55,483 nucleotides of DNA from the NCBI GenBank assembly GCA_002633005.1, contig NMRA01000852.1:1-55483 (forward strand), given 5' to 3'. Position 1 is the stretch's first letter; each line of letters opens with the position of its first letter. Origin of the DNA: Phoronis australis. Its lineage: Eukaryota > Phoronida > Phoronidae. A program made the translations under genes and the position numbers. Below are positions 55,201-55,483 of the stretch, one piece after another. Under the pieces are notes generated by a model. It saw only the letters and a list, made by a program, of their open reading frames with translations, ran no database searches and was not told where the DNA came from.

Positions 55201-55483
55201 GACATTGTTAACAGGCCCGTAGGAAGGTAAAAATTATTTGGGGGGCACCGACCCTGGTCGATACGTAACTTCTAATTTCGAAACCACTGCGTTGCACTGG
55301 GGTGTATATATCAACGCTGTAAAATGAGCTACTGCAACCACTAGGTACGTTTTGAATTATATGAAAAAATATGTCTACTAATAATAAGGTGTGTAACAGA
55401 TGCTGTACTTTTAGAGTTAATTTTTTGTTAAGATTGACTGGAAATTTTTGGAGCAACATACATGCCGCTCATACGATTACTCT
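55201..55483. other. no gene recognised
   Basis: Begins near a possible transposon end (CAGGCCCGTAGGAAGG at 55213). An open frame on the minus strand has no motif. Confidence 0.4.

Noticed and set aside
1-55483. CRISPR arrays, operons, Shine-Dalgarno sites or prophage
   Set aside because: None present. The repeats are tandem duplications or MITEs, and the genes are spliced eukaryotic genes.

Overview
The window looks like eukaryotic, probably invertebrate-deuterostome, genomic DNA. I favour a cephalochordate (amphioxus) assembly, but I cannot exclude another marine invertebrate. The reasons are spliced genes with GT-AG introns, a nicotinic-receptor gene whose exon sizes and phases match the vertebrate pattern (a 45-base exon followed by a 110-base exon), many short inverted-repeat elements and decayed transposons, and a very strong excess of the 8-base palindrome TACATGTA. 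There are no operons or prokaryotic signals.

Layout. 1-235 (minus) holds the start of a P2X7-type cysteine-domain protein that runs off the edge. 976-1299 is an orphan last exon (M4 segment) of a nicotinic-like Cys-loop receptor subunit (gene 1). 1366-8300 is repeats: a dispersed element, a transposon-derived ORF fragment, a broken ML/NPC2-like gene copy and three tandem duplications. 9846-11803 is a decayed THAP-type DNA element with terminal inverted repeats. 12245-13441 (minus) is an intronless GT11 alpha-1,2-fucosyltransferase, the only long uninterrupted gene. 15.5-26 kb is gene-poor: a MITE, one P2X7-type first exon, a LINE 3' end and two inverted copies of a hAT-like element, one of which contains the 858-base assembly gap. 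26442-37180 contains two about 2.45-kb copies of a segment carrying the first exon (signal peptide) of the receptor gene, separated by a second ML/NPC2-like relic, telomere-like repeats and two intact receptor exons (M1-M3 and M3-loop; gene 2). 35818-49885 is a complete ten-exon receptor subunit gene of 458 codons (gene 3). The rest is flank, MITEs and a second LINE 3' end.

How the genes relate. The receptor exons at 976, 27524/31311/32121 and 35818-49885 are one tandem paralogous cluster, all on the plus strand with matching splice phases. Gene 3 keeps the Cys-loop, the aromatic-box tryptophans and the cation-selective Glu before M2. It lacks the adjacent cysteines of alpha subunits and has Val at the M2 9' position, so it is likely a non-alpha-type, lineage-specific subunit. 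Gene 2 lacks exons 2-7 and the last exon. Single N characters, two of them flanked by exact-length direct duplications, show imperfect haplotype merging, so part of the broken pattern may come from the assembly.

I found no convincing new multi-gene system. The items most worth checking are the receptor cluster with its unusually similar 5' segments, the TACATGTA excess, the filled/empty MITE site and the THAP/HIRAN-like element. Identity statements are by eye from the sequence; no searches were run.
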